Counted from the stretch's first letter, positions 54,271 to 63,824 are shown. The stretch is 64,000 nt of DNA from Cohnella mopanensis (GCF_022352055.1 NZ_JAKRWM010000028.1:16413-80412), one strand, 5' to 3'. The notes: generated by a model from the sequence alone, not told the origin. Program-made: numbers and translations.

Positions 54271-55798
54271 AAGTTTCTCTCATCTCCTGATAAGTTTGTG
54301 CCGGGAGGGTAAGGGTGATGGTCGATCCTTTTCCGTGTATGCTTTGAAGGGTAACTCCGTAGGGCTCGCCGAACAATATCGATATCCGGCTATGGACGTT
54401 CTTTAATCCGATATGATCGAGTTTGCCATGATCCCCCTTCAGATGATCCAGCAATTTACTCATGAGCTCGGGTTCCATCCCATCGCCGTTATCTGTACAT
54501 TCGATGACTACATCATGCTCTCGTCGATATGCGGCAAGTCGGATGACGCAGTGTTCCGCCTTATTGTTGAACCCATGGCTAATGGCATTTTCGATTAACG
54601 GCTGGATGATGAGCTTAGGGACTCCCATCGACCTAACGTCCGAGGAAATTTCGGTTAGAACGCGCAACCGGTCTTGGAATCTCATTTCTTGTAGATTCAT
54701 ATAAGAGAGGGTATATTCGAGTTCTTCCTCCAGCGACACGATCGAGCTTTTGCCCTTTACGTTCCAGCGATAAATATCGGCTAATATTTTGACCATTTTG
54801 CCAAGCTCTTTTTCACCGTTTTTAACGGCTTTCATGCGAATGACTTCAAGCGTGTTGAACAAGAAGTGTGGCTGAATTTGCAGTTGCAACGATCGAAGCT
54901 CGGCTTCCTTTTCCCTGAGCTTACTGATATAAACGATATTGATATAGTCGCTGAGCCGTTTGCACATGGAAATGAAGCTAGTCGTCAACAAACCGATCTC
55001 GTCCGACGTGCGGACAACCGTATGATCGGTCGACAGGTCTCCGCGAGCTACCCGTTTGGTGAGATGGACTAGCTCCATGATCGAATTCAATATTTTCCGG
55101 CTGACAAGCAGGCTAATCGCGATCGCGATCGCGAAAGTCAGCCCGGCGATCAGGATCAAATAAAATTGAAGCTGTTGCTTGTTTTTCTGTATCGCTTCTT
55201 TGACGGACACGGAGTTTTGCCCGAGAATGGTTTCGATTTCCTTAATAATGGCGCTCGAAGAGTTGAACTTCTCATCCGCGGCAATCGCCTCGTCGAGGAT
55301 GAGCCCTTGGAATACCAACTTATCATCTCCGCGCAAGCCGCGGGTGGACATCGATTCGATAATCGTATTCGATCGGGTTTCCCACTGCTCAAAGGCATTG
55401 AAGTACTTATCGATTAGATTAGGCACGTTAGGCTCGAAAGTCGAAGCCGTTAATCTTCGTTTCTGTTCGTTCTGGAGGATAAACGTCTTCGCAAGCTCGG
55501 TATTTTCCTTTGCTTTCAATACATTAGACTTGTAATCCTCATAGATGGATTGGTACTTCTTGCTTTTGTAATCGGTGAAGATCAAGGTGCGTTGCGCGAC
55601 CAGGGCTTTGTTCATGTTATTGGAAGCATTCTCTATCAATTTGCCGCTTTGATACGTTTCCACGTATAAAGATTGCGTGAGCTCGTCGGTCATGGAACTC
55701 ATTCGGACAATCGCGACAACGGTCGTGATCAGGAAGATGCTCAAGGGGAAAACGAGTAAGGAAAGAAGCTTGAATCGCAAATTCTGTCTGCCCGCCAT
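54245..55798 (-). CDS. YesM-type sensor histidine kinase with helical sensor domain
   Basis: 517 residues. TM1 near 12-32, then an extracytoplasmic region of about 170 residues that looks mostly alpha-helical (four-helix-bundle type) rather than Cache-like as in the other kinases here. TM2 lies near 210-232, then HAMP. QIQPHFLFN carries His311, and the ATPase domain has LIENAISHG and DNGDGM. ATG 55798 has a weak GGTAGGG upstream. The helical sensor could read a binding protein; the transporter at 56002 is divergent from it. Confidence 0.92.
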   Translation of the reverse strand: MAGRQNLRFKLLSLLVFPLSIFLITTVVAIVRMSSMTDELTQSLYVETYQSGKLIENASNNMNKALVAQRTLIFTDYKSKKYQSIYEDYKSNVLKAKENTELAKTFILQNEQKRRLTASTFEPNVPNLIDKYFNAFEQWETRSNTIIESMSTRGLRGDDKLVFQGLILDEAIAADEKFNSSSAIIKEIETILGQNSVSVKEAIQKNKQQLQFYLILIAGLTFAIAIAISLLVSRKILNSIMELVHLTKRVARGDLSTDHTVVRTSDEIGLLTTSFISMCKRLSDYINIVYISKLREKEAELRSLQLQIQPHFLFNTLEVIRMKAVKNGEKELGKMVKILADIYRWNVKGKSSIVSLEEELEYTLSYMNLQEMRFQDRLRVLTEISSDVRSMGVPKLIIQPLIENAISHGFNNKAEHCVIRLAAYRREHDVVIECTDNGDGMEPELMSKLLDHLKGDHGKLDHIGLKNVHSRISILFGEPYGVTLQSIHGKGSTITLTLPAQTYQEMRETYVEGISHR

Positions 55799-55837
55799 GG
55801 ATGGATCACCCTACCTTTTGAAATAGTATAGCATAAT

Positions 55838-55851
55838 AAATAGCGCTTACA
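55838..55851 (-). promoter_or_regulatory. cre-like site upstream of kinase gene 55798
   Basis: Read on the minus strand, TGTAAGCGCTAT matches the cre consensus at 12 of 14 positions. It is 40 bases from the kinase start and also close to the divergent promoter block at 55880. Confidence 0.35.
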
Positions 55852-55879
55852 TTCGTTCACTGGCTGATCAGGCAGACTG

Positions 55880-55944
55880 GTCTAATTCGTCATGCAAAAT
55901 GTCTAATCCGTCTTATATTCCGTCGCCCGGAAACCCTTTATATT
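55880..55944 (+). promoter_or_regulatory. Conserved promoter block B (direct repeats plus -10)
   Basis: Counterpart of block A at 13563-13627: 36 of 43 identical bases without gaps, then TTTATATT (55937-55944) at the same 14-base offset. Direct repeats TCTAATTCGTC (55881) and TCTAATCCGTC (55902) are 21 bp apart. Sequence beyond the -10 is unrelated, so this is not a simple recent duplication of the whole region. It drives the 56002-60700 operon. Confidence 0.7.
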
Positions 55945-56001
55945 TGATTCTAGTAATCAAGATCATGACTCAACAGAGATGGTCAGCAGGGGAGTGGCGG
56001 C

Positions 56002-56958
56002 ATGGAAGCAACCATCAAGTATGTTCGCGGCATAAGTAAAAGGAAAGAAGTACCCATCTTTATCGCATTGCTCGTTCTATGTATCGTGATTTCGTTTTTA
56101 AGTCCTTTTTTTCTAACTTGGCAAAACATTTTTAACGTTTTCCGGCAATTCTCGGTCATTGCCATCTTGGCTGTCGGGCAGGGGCTAATCATTATTACGG
56201 GGGGCATCGACTTATCCGTCGGCGCATTACTCGGACTCATGGGAGTGCTGGCCGCATCGCTTGCGGCAATGGGGGTTCCGGCGGTACTCGTATTTCCGAT
56301 AACGATTTTGTTCGGGTGCATGGCGGGTTCCGTAACAGGGCTGCTTATCACGAAAGTCCGAATTAATCCCTTCATCGTTACGTTAGGAATGATGAGCGTT
56401 GCCCGGGGCGTGTCCCTACTCATTACGGGAGGGATGCCGATCTCCATCGATAATGGCATTACCTACTTAGGCGGCGGACACATTGGGAACGTTCCCGTAT
56501 CCGTTATCATTATGTTCGTGGTCGCTATTTGCGGTTACGTGTTCACAACCCGCACGCTGCCGGGACGCAACATCTTCGCGATCGGTAACAACGAAAGAGC
56601 CGCAAGATTATCGGGTATCCAGACAGATAAGATGAAAATTATGGTTTATGTCATTATGGGAGCGCTTTGCGCGCTTTCGGGCATGATCGTATCCGGGACG
56701 CTTAACACCGCGGAACCCGCTGCGGGAACCGGCTACGAGCTCGATGTCATAGCCGCTGTCGTCATCGGCGGAGCGAGCTTGTCCGGGGGGAAAGGTTCCA
56801 TCATCGGAATCGTCATGGGGGCGGCGATCATGGGCGTTCTTCGGAACGGCTTCGTTCTGCTCCAAGTATCAGCTTACTGGCAGGTCGTAACCATCGGACT
56901 CGTGATCATTGGAGCCGTGGCTATTGATAGCATTAAGAACAGATCTTCGAATGCTTAA
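56002..56958 (+). CDS. CUT2 sugar ABC transporter permease (RbsC-like)
   Basis: 318 residues, highly hydrophobic, BPD_transp_2 landmarks ITGGIDLSVGALLGL (near residue 70) and VIGGASLSGGKGS (near 255). It is the only permease of this transporter, so a homodimer is expected. ATG 56002 follows CAGGGGAG. It is the first gene of an operon with gene order permease, binding protein, ATPase, oxygenase, unlike the order at 4279. Confidence 0.92.
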   Translation: MEATIKYVRGISKRKEVPIFIALLVLCIVISFLSPFFLTWQNIFNVFRQFSVIAILAVGQGLIIITGGIDLSVGALLGLMGVLAASLAAMGVPAVLVFPITILFGCMAGSVTGLLITKVRINPFIVTLGMMSVARGVSLLITGGMPISIDNGITYLGGGHIGNVPVSVIIMFVVAICGYVFTTRTLPGRNIFAIGNNERAARLSGIQTDKMKIMVYVIMGALCALSGMIVSGTLNTAEPAAGTGYELDVIAAVVIGGASLSGGKGSIIGIVMGAAIMGVLRNGFVLLQVSAYWQVVTIGLVIIGAVAIDSIKNRSSNA

Positions 56959-56994
56959 TAGGAACCTATAAAAAGCTAAAGGTGGGTACAAAAA

Positions 56995-58053
56995 ATGAAA
57001 AAGTCACTCGTAATTATGCTCTCATTAATGCTCGTAATCGTATTGTCCGCATGCGGCGGTAAAAACAACGAATCAGCTGGCAATTCGGCAACGCCGGCGG
57101 CTTCCGGCAACGCAAGCCCGGCAGCCGCTCCCGACGTGGAGCTGCCTAAAGGCGCGAATCTTGCCGCAGTGAAACAAATGCCGGACAAACCGCTCAAGAT
57201 CGCGTTTCTCTCGTTCCAGAACAATCCTTTCTGGTTCCCTGTCAGAGACGGCGCTAACGCGGCTAAAGATTATTTGAAAAGTTTCAATACGACAGTCGAT
57301 TATGTCGTCATGGGTGACGATTTGACGGCGGACCGCGTCGTTTCCGCTATGGAAACAGCGATTACGCAGAAATACGATGCCATTGTCGTCGTTCCGATCT
57401 TCGATGGCACGGAAGTGGTCATCAACAAAGCGATAGATGCGGGAATCCCGGTTATGTCCGTTGTCGCGGAAGGTGCCAAACCTAGCAAACGTCTTGCCTT
57501 CATGGGCCAGGATGCTTATGCCGCAGGGCAGTTAGCCGGTCAGAAGATCGAAGAGCTGACAGGCGGAAACGGTAAAGTCGGCGTCATTACGGGCGTCTTC
57601 GGCGCTACCCAGCATGAGAAAAGAATGAATGGCGCGTTGGATTACATTAGCGAGAAGGTTCCCGGCATCAAGATCGTCGGTAAATTCGAGAACAAAGATA
57701 AAGCGGAAACCGCTTATTCCTTGACTAAGGATATGATTACGGCGAATCCGGATCTTCAAGTAATCTACGTCACTGCGGGCGGACCGTTCGGAGCGGCCAA
57801 AGCGATCCAAGATCTTGGGCTTACGGGTAAAGTGAAAGTCGTGGCCTACGACCATATTCCTGAAAACATTAAATATGTCCGCAGCGGCGAGATTGCGGCA
57901 GCCATCGCTCAAGATCCATTCGGTCAAGGCTTCGATTCCGTTGTCACCATGTACAACTATCTCGTGGCGGGCGAGAAACCCGAGGCTGACTTCCTCCCGG
58001 TTAAATTGGATGTTCTCACTCCAGAGAACGTGAATGAGCTATATCCCGAATAA
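56995..58053 (+). CDS. CUT2 sugar-binding lipoprotein (RbsB/MocB-like)
   Basis: 352 residues; lipobox VLSAC with lipid Cys at residue 20, Ala/Ser/Pro linker, then a ribose-type binding fold. ATG 56995 follows AAAGGTGGG. It is clearly different from the 4279 protein over most of its length, so the two transporters probably differ in ligand or are ancient paralogues. No intercistronic hairpin follows, unlike the other four binding-protein genes. Confidence 0.92.
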   Translation: MKKSLVIMLSLMLVIVLSACGGKNNESAGNSATPAASGNASPAAAPDVELPKGANLAAVKQMPDKPLKIAFLSFQNNPFWFPVRDGANAAKDYLKSFNTTVDYVVMGDDLTADRVVSAMETAITQKYDAIVVVPIFDGTEVVINKAIDAGIPVMSVVAEGAKPSKRLAFMGQDAYAAGQLAGQKIEELTGGNGKVGVITGVFGATQHEKRMNGALDYISEKVPGIKIVGKFENKDKAETAYSLTKDMITANPDLQVIYVTAGGPFGAAKAIQDLGLTGKVKVVAYDHIPENIKYVRSGEIAAAIAQDPFGQGFDSVVTMYNYLVAGEKPEADFLPVKLDVLTPENVNELYPE

Positions 58054-58088
58054 TAAATCAGACAGAAGGTTAGCGGAGGTACAAGCGG

Positions 58089-59588
58089 ATGAACAAACCC
58101 TATCTGCTCCAAACAGATCGAATTTCTAAATCATTTCCCGGCGTGAAGGCATTGGATGGATTGAATTTGCAGGTGCGGAAGGGTGAAGTTCATGCGATAG
58201 CCGGGGAGAATGGCGCAGGCAAATCTACGCTCATGAACATTCTTTCCGGCGTGTATCCTCCAGACGATGGCAGCATGCGATTCGACGGGCAACAGGTTGT
58301 CTTCAAAAATCCGAGACAAGCCCAGGAAGCCGGGATCGTGATGATTCATCAAGAGCTATCGCTTGCTACTAACGTTAGCGTAATGGAGAACATCTATATC
58401 GGTCGGCTGATGACCAACAATATGGGGTTCATCCGGCATAAGGAAATGAAGCGGGCTTGCCAGAAGCTGCTCGACAAAATCAAGATAGAAGGCATTGAAC
58501 CGGAAACGATGATTGAGGACCTAAGCATTTCTCAGATGCAGATGGTGGAAATCGCCAAAGCTCTGTCGCTAGAGGCCAAGCTGTTGATCATGGATGAACC
58601 GACCGCTTCTTTAACGAAGAAAGAAACCGATCTGTTGCTGAACATCATCAACGATTTGCGAGATCAGGGCGTGTCTATTCTGTACATTTCCCACCGGATG
58701 GACGAGATCTTTGCTATTGCGGACGAAGTTACGATTCTTCGCGACGGTAAATACATCAAGACCTTACCCGTACAAGAAACATCCCCCGGTGAGGTGATCT
58801 CGCTAATGGTCGGACGTGATTTCTCAAAGGTGTTTCAACGGGAATACGGCTCGAACCTCTCGGATGCGCAACCGATTCTTCAAGTAGAGGGTTTATGTTC
58901 GGGAACGAAAGTCAACAACGTCGATTTGAAGATATACCCCGGAGAAATCGTGGCGCTTACCGGATTGGTCGGCGCAGGGCGAACGGAGCTCGTTCAAAGC
59001 CTATTCGGAGTCGATAAGAGGACGGCCGGCCGCGTCTTGTTCGAAGGTCAAGAAGTGCAAATCCGATCTCCGATGGAAGCGATCGATCTAGGCATCGCAT
59101 TATTGCCGGAAGGCAGGAAAATCCAAGGGATTTTCGCGGAAATGACCGTCAGGGAAAATATCAGCATGGCCGGATTGCGCAAATTCGTTCGATACTTCTT
59201 AGTGTCCAGGAGAAAGGAAGCCCAAGCCGCGGAAGATTACGTCAAGCAATTGGGCATTCGGACTACCGACATCGAGAAAGAGATCCGGTTCCTCAGCGGC
59301 GGTAACCAACAGAAAGCGATTTTTGCCCGCTGGTTGCTTACTAAGCCGAAGCTGTTGATCTTGGATGAGCCGACGCACGGTGTGGATGTCGGAGCCAAAT
59401 CGGAAATTTACGAAATCATCGATCAATTGGTGCAAGAGAATGTCGCGATCGTGCTCATATCGTCCGAATTGCCGGAAGTGTTAACGTTGGCCGATCGAAT
59501 CTTGGTTATGAGAAATGGTGAGATCGTTACGGAGTTAGCCCACCATGAAGCGGATCAAGAGAAAATCATGAAATTTGCCACGGCATGA
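58089..59588 (+). CDS. CUT2 sugar ABC transporter ATP-binding protein (MglA/RbsA-like)
   Basis: 499 residues with two nucleotide-binding domains. Domain 1 has GENGAGKST (Lys45), LSISQMQ and LLIMDEPTAS. Domain 2 has the usual degenerate P-loop GLVGAGRTE, LSGGNQQK and an intact LLILDEPTHG, in contrast to the altered site in the 5455 protein. ATG 58089 follows AGCGGAGG. The desaturase-family oxygenase gene begins 20 bases downstream in the same operon. Confidence 0.94.
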   Translation: MNKPYLLQTDRISKSFPGVKALDGLNLQVRKGEVHAIAGENGAGKSTLMNILSGVYPPDDGSMRFDGQQVVFKNPRQAQEAGIVMIHQELSLATNVSVMENIYIGRLMTNNMGFIRHKEMKRACQKLLDKIKIEGIEPETMIEDLSISQMQMVEIAKALSLEAKLLIMDEPTASLTKKETDLLLNIINDLRDQGVSILYISHRMDEIFAIADEVTILRDGKYIKTLPVQETSPGEVISLMVGRDFSKVFQREYGSNLSDAQPILQVEGLCSGTKVNNVDLKIYPGEIVALTGLVGAGRTELVQSLFGVDKRTAGRVLFEGQEVQIRSPMEAIDLGIALLPEGRKIQGIFAEMTVRENISMAGLRKFVRYFLVSRRKEAQAAEDYVKQLGIRTTDIEKEIRFLSGGNQQKAIFARWLLTKPKLLILDEPTHGVDVGAKSEIYEIIDQLVQENVAIVLISSELPEVLTLADRILVMRNGEIVTELAHHEADQEKIMKFATA

Positions 59589-59608
59589 GGAGTGGGGAGG
59601 AATAGAGC

Positions 59609-60700
59609 ATGGCGATCGTTGTGCAGAAGAGAGATTACAGGATTACGGGTCCGGAAAATAAGCGGGCTCAAGAAAAAGGATTGGCGACGGCGGAGTGGTA
59701 CACAAGCCCGATTCCGCGAGCGAAGATGAAGGAGCTTATGAAAAGAAGGAACGGTCCGGCCATCCGGGATACGATTATCTGGTTCGGCGGCCTTGCTATT
59801 CTGGGCTATCTCGCTTTCCTTTCCTGGGGCACTTGGTGGGCCATTCCGGCATTTCTCGCTTACGGCATCCTGTATGCGACGCCGGGGGATTCCAGATGGC
59901 ACGAGTGCGGACACGGTACGGCATTCAAGACGCCGTGGATGAACGAAGTGATCTATCAGGTCGCTTCCTTCATGGTGCTAAGGTCGGCAACCCCGTGGCG
60001 GTGGAGCCACGCGCGTCATCATACCGATACGATCATCGTCGGGCGGGACCCGGAGATTATTACGGAGAGGCCTCCGGTATGGCGAATTCTGTTGATGCAG
60101 ATATTCCATCTGTACGGCGGACCGGTTGAGATTAAGCGATTCATCCTTCATACGTTCGGCAAGCTGGAAACGCAGGAGAAGGAGTATATTCCGGAGTCCC
60201 AGCATAACAAGACGTTCTGGGAAGCGCGCGTATACATGCTCATTATTTTGGCGATCATCGGAGCTTGCGTCTATGCGGGCAGCATCCTGCCGGCAATGTT
60301 CATCTTCCTGCCTTCCTTCTTCGGCGGTATCGTGGTCATCACGTTCGGCGTCACGCAGCATCTCGGCTTATACGAGGACGTGCTGGACCATAGGCTGAAT
60401 TCGCGGACGATCTACATGAACCCGATTCTTAGATTTTTGTACTGGAACATGAACTATCACACGGAGCATCATATGTTTCCGATGGTACCGTACCATGCGC
60501 TCGCTAAACTTCACGCAGAGATGAAAGACGATTGTCCGGCGGCCCGGCCGGGATTATGGGTTGCATTGAAGGAAGTGGTCACGGCGCTGCGCAAGCAGAA
60601 GCACGACCCGGCATATGTCGTCGTCAAGCCGCTACCGAGCACCGCGCGTCCGTACATGTACGGAATCGAGCATGATCTGCATATCAAGGTCGATGCGTAA
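59609..60700 (+). CDS. Fatty-acid-desaturase-family membrane di-iron oxygenase, MocD-like (copy 2)
   Basis: 363 residues, identical to the 12445 protein except for six positions, among them Ser11 to Arg, Ile118 to Val, Ala188 to Thr and three near the C-terminus. All eight histidine-box residues are kept. DNA identity is about 96-97% by eye, with most changes silent. Similarity starts about eight bases before ATG (TAGAGC) and stops at the stop codon; flanks are unrelated. It is co-transcribed with CUT2 transporter 2. No Rieske or reductase gene is nearby, so it presumably uses those at 13695 and 14031. Confidence 0.88.
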   Translation: MAIVVQKRDYRITGPENKRAQEKGLATAEWYTSPIPRAKMKELMKRRNGPAIRDTIIWFGGLAILGYLAFLSWGTWWAIPAFLAYGILYATPGDSRWHECGHGTAFKTPWMNEVIYQVASFMVLRSATPWRWSHARHHTDTIIVGRDPEIITERPPVWRILLMQIFHLYGGPVEIKRFILHTFGKLETQEKEYIPESQHNKTFWEARVYMLIILAIIGACVYAGSILPAMFIFLPSFFGGIVVITFGVTQHLGLYEDVLDHRLNSRTIYMNPILRFLYWNMNYHTEHHMFPMVPYHALAKLHAEMKDDCPAARPGLWVALKEVVTALRKQKHDPAYVVVKPLPSTARPYMYGIEHDLHIKVDA

Positions 60701-60711
60701 CTCTTGCTATA

Positions 60712-60744
60712 AACTCAGTTGCTCTTACGAGCGCTGGGTTTTTT
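60712..60744 (+). terminator. Terminator of CUT2 operon 2
   Basis: AACTCAG (60712-60718) pairs with CTGGGTT (60734-60740), inner GCTC/GAGC, followed by six T. Ends the 56002-60700 transcript. Confidence 0.85.
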
Positions 60745-60823
60745 CTTTCATTAAATGTTACTTCACCTGCCTATTTATCCGATAAAAGGAAGGTATGATT
60801 ACAACTAGATGGTAAGGGGTTTT

Positions 60824-61963
60824 ATGCGAGTGAAAAAGATAGTCCTTCTTATGCTTGTCTCTTGTTTATGTTTCGTTTCAACGAGTGCGGCTTCCACGGA
60901 GCGCAAGTATTTGAGTTATCAAGATCCCAAGACGGCATCGCTTTTCGTTCCGACGAAGGTATTAAGTGCCATAGGAGTCAATGTCAATTGGAATTCGTCG
61001 CAACAACGAATAGATATGGAGCTCGGGCAATCCAAGCTCATCATGACGATCGGTCAGAAGGAAGCGTCCGTTAACGGAGAACAGGTTCAGCTATCCGATC
61101 TTCCTTACACGGCTCAAGGCGTACAATACGTGCCGCTTCGTTTCGTGACAGACCATTTGAATCTGAAGCGCGAGTGGAACGGCGATACGGCATCGGTAAA
61201 GATCATCTCCAGCGAACAAAGCGCGGAGCTGCCTGTCATTAAGCAAACATTAGATCCTAGTAAAACCAAACCAATCAGCAGCGAGAAAAAAACGTTCAAG
61301 GTCGGACGCCAATCTTTTACCGCGCAAATGGTTACGATCTCTCTCATGCATCCGAAGATCAGATTAGAAGTCGCACTGGCTCATGACGAAATCGGTAAAG
61401 TAGATGACTTGAAAACCATAGCTTCGCAGAAAGGCGCCGTCGTTGCCATCAATGGCAGTTTCTTCGACGCTTACACGGAATCGAACTTCAAAACCCCCTA
61501 TGGAAACGTGATCAGCAACGGCGAGCATAAGCGCAAAGACTTAAGCGACCGCCGGACGATATTTACTTTCGATAAGAATAACCTTGTTAAACTCATAGCA
61601 GGTTCCTATTACAGGGAGCATAATGATGAATTTACTTTGGAAGGTGCGGTGCAGGCAGGGCCCCGCTTAGTGAAGGATGGGAAAGTCAATCTTAATGTCG
61701 TGGAGGAAGGCTTCAAAGATCCAAAAATATTAACGGGCGGAGGAGCACGAAGCGCGCTCGGAATTACTCGGGACCATAAGCTCATTCTTCTTACGTTAGG
61801 CGGAGCGACCATTCCCCAGCTTGCGGAAATTATGAAACAAGCCGGAGCCTATCAAGCTATGAACCTTGATGGAGGGGCTTCTAGCGGGTTATATGCAGAA
61901 GGTAAGTATTTGACTGTGCCTGGCCGTCAGATTAGCAATGCTATCCTTGTGAAGTACGAGTAA
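60824..61963 (+). CDS. Secreted phosphodiester glycosidase (NAGPA domain) with copper-amine-oxidase-like N-domain
   Basis: About 379 residues. A signal peptide (residues 1-25) is followed by a copper-amine-oxidase-N-like domain (about 30-115; YVPLRFVTDHL), common in secreted Paenibacillus proteins. A NAGPA domain spans about 170-379, with AINGSFFDAY, GGGARSALGIT and NLDGGASSGLY. The family cleaves sugar phosphodiesters; the bacterial role is probably envelope polysaccharide processing. ATG 60824 and GTG 60830 both lie after TAAGGGG; ATG 60809 precedes it and is rejected. No clear link to the sugar operons. Confidence 0.88.
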   Translation: MRVKKIVLLMLVSCLCFVSTSAASTERKYLSYQDPKTASLFVPTKVLSAIGVNVNWNSSQQRIDMELGQSKLIMTIGQKEASVNGEQVQLSDLPYTAQGVQYVPLRFVTDHLNLKREWNGDTASVKIISSEQSAELPVIKQTLDPSKTKPISSEKKTFKVGRQSFTAQMVTISLMHPKIRLEVALAHDEIGKVDDLKTIASQKGAVVAINGSFFDAYTESNFKTPYGNVISNGEHKRKDLSDRRTIFTFDKNNLVKLIAGSYYREHNDEFTLEGAVQAGPRLVKDGKVNLNVVEEGFKDPKILTGGGARSALGITRDHKLILLTLGGATIPQLAEIMKQAGAYQAMNLDGGASSGLYAEGKYLTVPGRQISNAILVKYE

Positions 61964-62003
61964 AATAGCGTTCCCGTACTATGTAAATGACTCTAAGCCA
62001 TGG

Positions 62004-63824
62004 GTGATGACCTTGAAGTCTAATCTAATGTCAGAAGTTCAATATAAGTTGCTTGTCCTTAACTCCTTCTTAAATCTTACTTCCGATGCCGTCTATATCA
62101 TTGATATTAATGGGATCGTGTTAGAGGTGAACAAGAAGTTCGAGGAGTTGCATGGCTGGTCAAGGGATGAAGTCATCGGCAATCCGATGCCTTTGATGCC
62201 GGAGGAGCTGGTAGAAGCAACCAAAGTATTCGAACGGATCGTTAATGGCGAAGAGGTTACGGTAATAGAAGCCAAGAAATGCCGAAAAGACGGGCGTTTC
62301 TTCTTCACTGACGTTTCGATCTCGCCGGTTCATGACGAAAATGGCAACGTGATCGCGATCGTCGTCATCGAGAGAGATATGTCGGATAAGAAAATGGCGG
62401 AGGAACAGTTGAAGGAAAGCGAGGAACGCTATCGGGTACTCGTGGAGTGTTCTCCCGAACCGATAATCGTTTACCAGGATTCAGTGATCGTATTCGCTAA
62501 TCCGTCCGCATTGCGGCTTATTGGGGCGCTTCATCCAGAGCAGGTAATTGGCGAACCTATTTCAAAGTTTCTACACCCTGAAGATTTGGATAAGCTGCCC
62601 AAGGACATTTATGCGCGCCTGCGAGATGGCACGTTATCCGAGCGGGCGGAGGAAAGGCTTATTCGATTAGACGGCGAAGTGATCTATGTGGAAAGCATCG
62701 CCGTTCCTATCGACTTCCAAGGCGTTCGGTCGGTTCAATTATTGTGCAGGGATATGACTGACCGCAAAAGAGCAGAAACGGAGCTAGCGTATAAGGAGAG
62801 AGAATTCAGTCGCGTACTGAAACTTTCTCCTGAACCGATCATGCTGCATCAAGGTGGAATTATCGTTTTCGTGAACGACATGGGGATCAAGTTGCTAAAA
62901 GGGTCGACAATGGAAGAATTCGTCGGCAAGTCGATCTTGAACTACTTTAGTCCGAACGATTACACGGTTATTTTGGACCGCATGACAAGAGTCGTTCAGA
63001 GCGACGATTATATGGAGTTTATCGAAATGAAGTTGAAATGCCAGGACGATCAGCTTGTCGACGTAGAAGTATCGTCCATTTGCATGCATCGGGATAAGAG
63101 CAATCCAATCATTCAGATCGTCATAAGAGATTTGACGGAACGCAAGAAAACGGAGGAGATGATACGAAGATCGGACAAGCTTTCGGTAGCCGGGGAGCTT
63201 GCTGCGGGGGTTGCCCATGAAATTCGAAATCCCTTAACGGCACTACGGGGATTCATGCAGCTTTTGCGAGACAAGAAAACGGATTACGTAGATATCATGC
63301 TCGTTGAGATCGATCGAATTAGTTATATCGTTAACGAATTTCTCGGCATGGCTAAGCCGCAGGCCCTTACTTTCATAGCTTGCGATCTTCCCGAGCTAAT
63401 TGAGCAGGTCCTCGTTTTTATGCAACCACAAGCGATTCTTTATAACGTCCAGATGAATCTGAATATTCAATTCCCCATCTCCTCCATTGAGTGCGAACCC
63501 AATCAAATTAAACAAGTCTATATGAACGTATTGAAGAATGCCATCGAATCGATGCCGCAAGGCGGTCAAATCGAGATTGCGATATCCATGAAGAATGAAG
63601 GCATGATCATGACTAGAATCATCGATCAGGGGGGAGGTATCCCCGAGGATAGGCTGGAGAAGATCGGCGAACCGTTCTTCTCGCTTAAGGAAAGCGGAAC
63701 GGGATTAGGTTTGATGGTATGCAACCGAATCGTGGAAGCGCATAAGGGGAAGATCACGATTCAAAGCGTCGTGAACGAAGGAACGACATTGGAGATCGAG
63801 TTGCCAACGGCGAAGGGTTCATAG
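62004..63824 (+). CDS. Multi-PAS sensor histidine kinase
   Basis: About 606 residues, soluble, with no TM helix. Three PAS domains lie at roughly 15-130, 138-255 and 260-375. A HisKA domain contains AHEIRNPLTAL with His405, and an ATPase domain contains KNAIESMPQGG, DQGGGIPED and GTGLGL. The architecture resembles the sporulation kinases (KinA/KinE type) that feed a phosphorelay. No response regulator gene is adjacent. The start is uncertain: GTG 62004, ATG 62007 and TTG 62013 are all possible, with GGGTGA at 62002-62007. The last 176 bases of the window (63825-64000) show no gene I can support. Confidence 0.9.
   Translation: MMTLKSNLMSEVQYKLLVLNSFLNLTSDAVYIIDINGIVLEVNKKFEELHGWSRDEVIGNPMPLMPEELVEATKVFERIVNGEEVTVIEAKKCRKDGRFFFTDVSISPVHDENGNVIAIVVIERDMSDKKMAEEQLKESEERYRVLVECSPEPIIVYQDSVIVFANPSALRLIGALHPEQVIGEPISKFLHPEDLDKLPKDIYARLRDGTLSERAEERLIRLDGEVIYVESIAVPIDFQGVRSVQLLCRDMTDRKRAETELAYKEREFSRVLKLSPEPIMLHQGGIIVFVNDMGIKLLKGSTMEEFVGKSILNYFSPNDYTVILDRMTRVVQSDDYMEFIEMKLKCQDDQLVDVEVSSICMHRDKSNPIIQIVIRDLTERKKTEEMIRRSDKLSVAGELAAGVAHEIRNPLTALRGFMQLLRDKKTDYVDIMLVEIDRISYIVNEFLGMAKPQALTFIACDLPELIEQVLVFMQPQAILYNVQMNLNIQFPISSIECEPNQIKQVYMNVLKNAIESMPQGGQIEIAISMKNEGMIMTRIIDQGGGIPEDRLEKIGEPFFSLKESGTGLGLMVCNRIVEAHKGKITIQSVVNEGTTLEIELPTAKGS

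Noticed and set aside
59609..60700. Composite transposon or IS-mediated duplication of the oxygenase gene
   Set aside because: No transposase, terminal inverted repeats or target-site duplications are visible at either copy; the homology edges coincide with the coding sequence.
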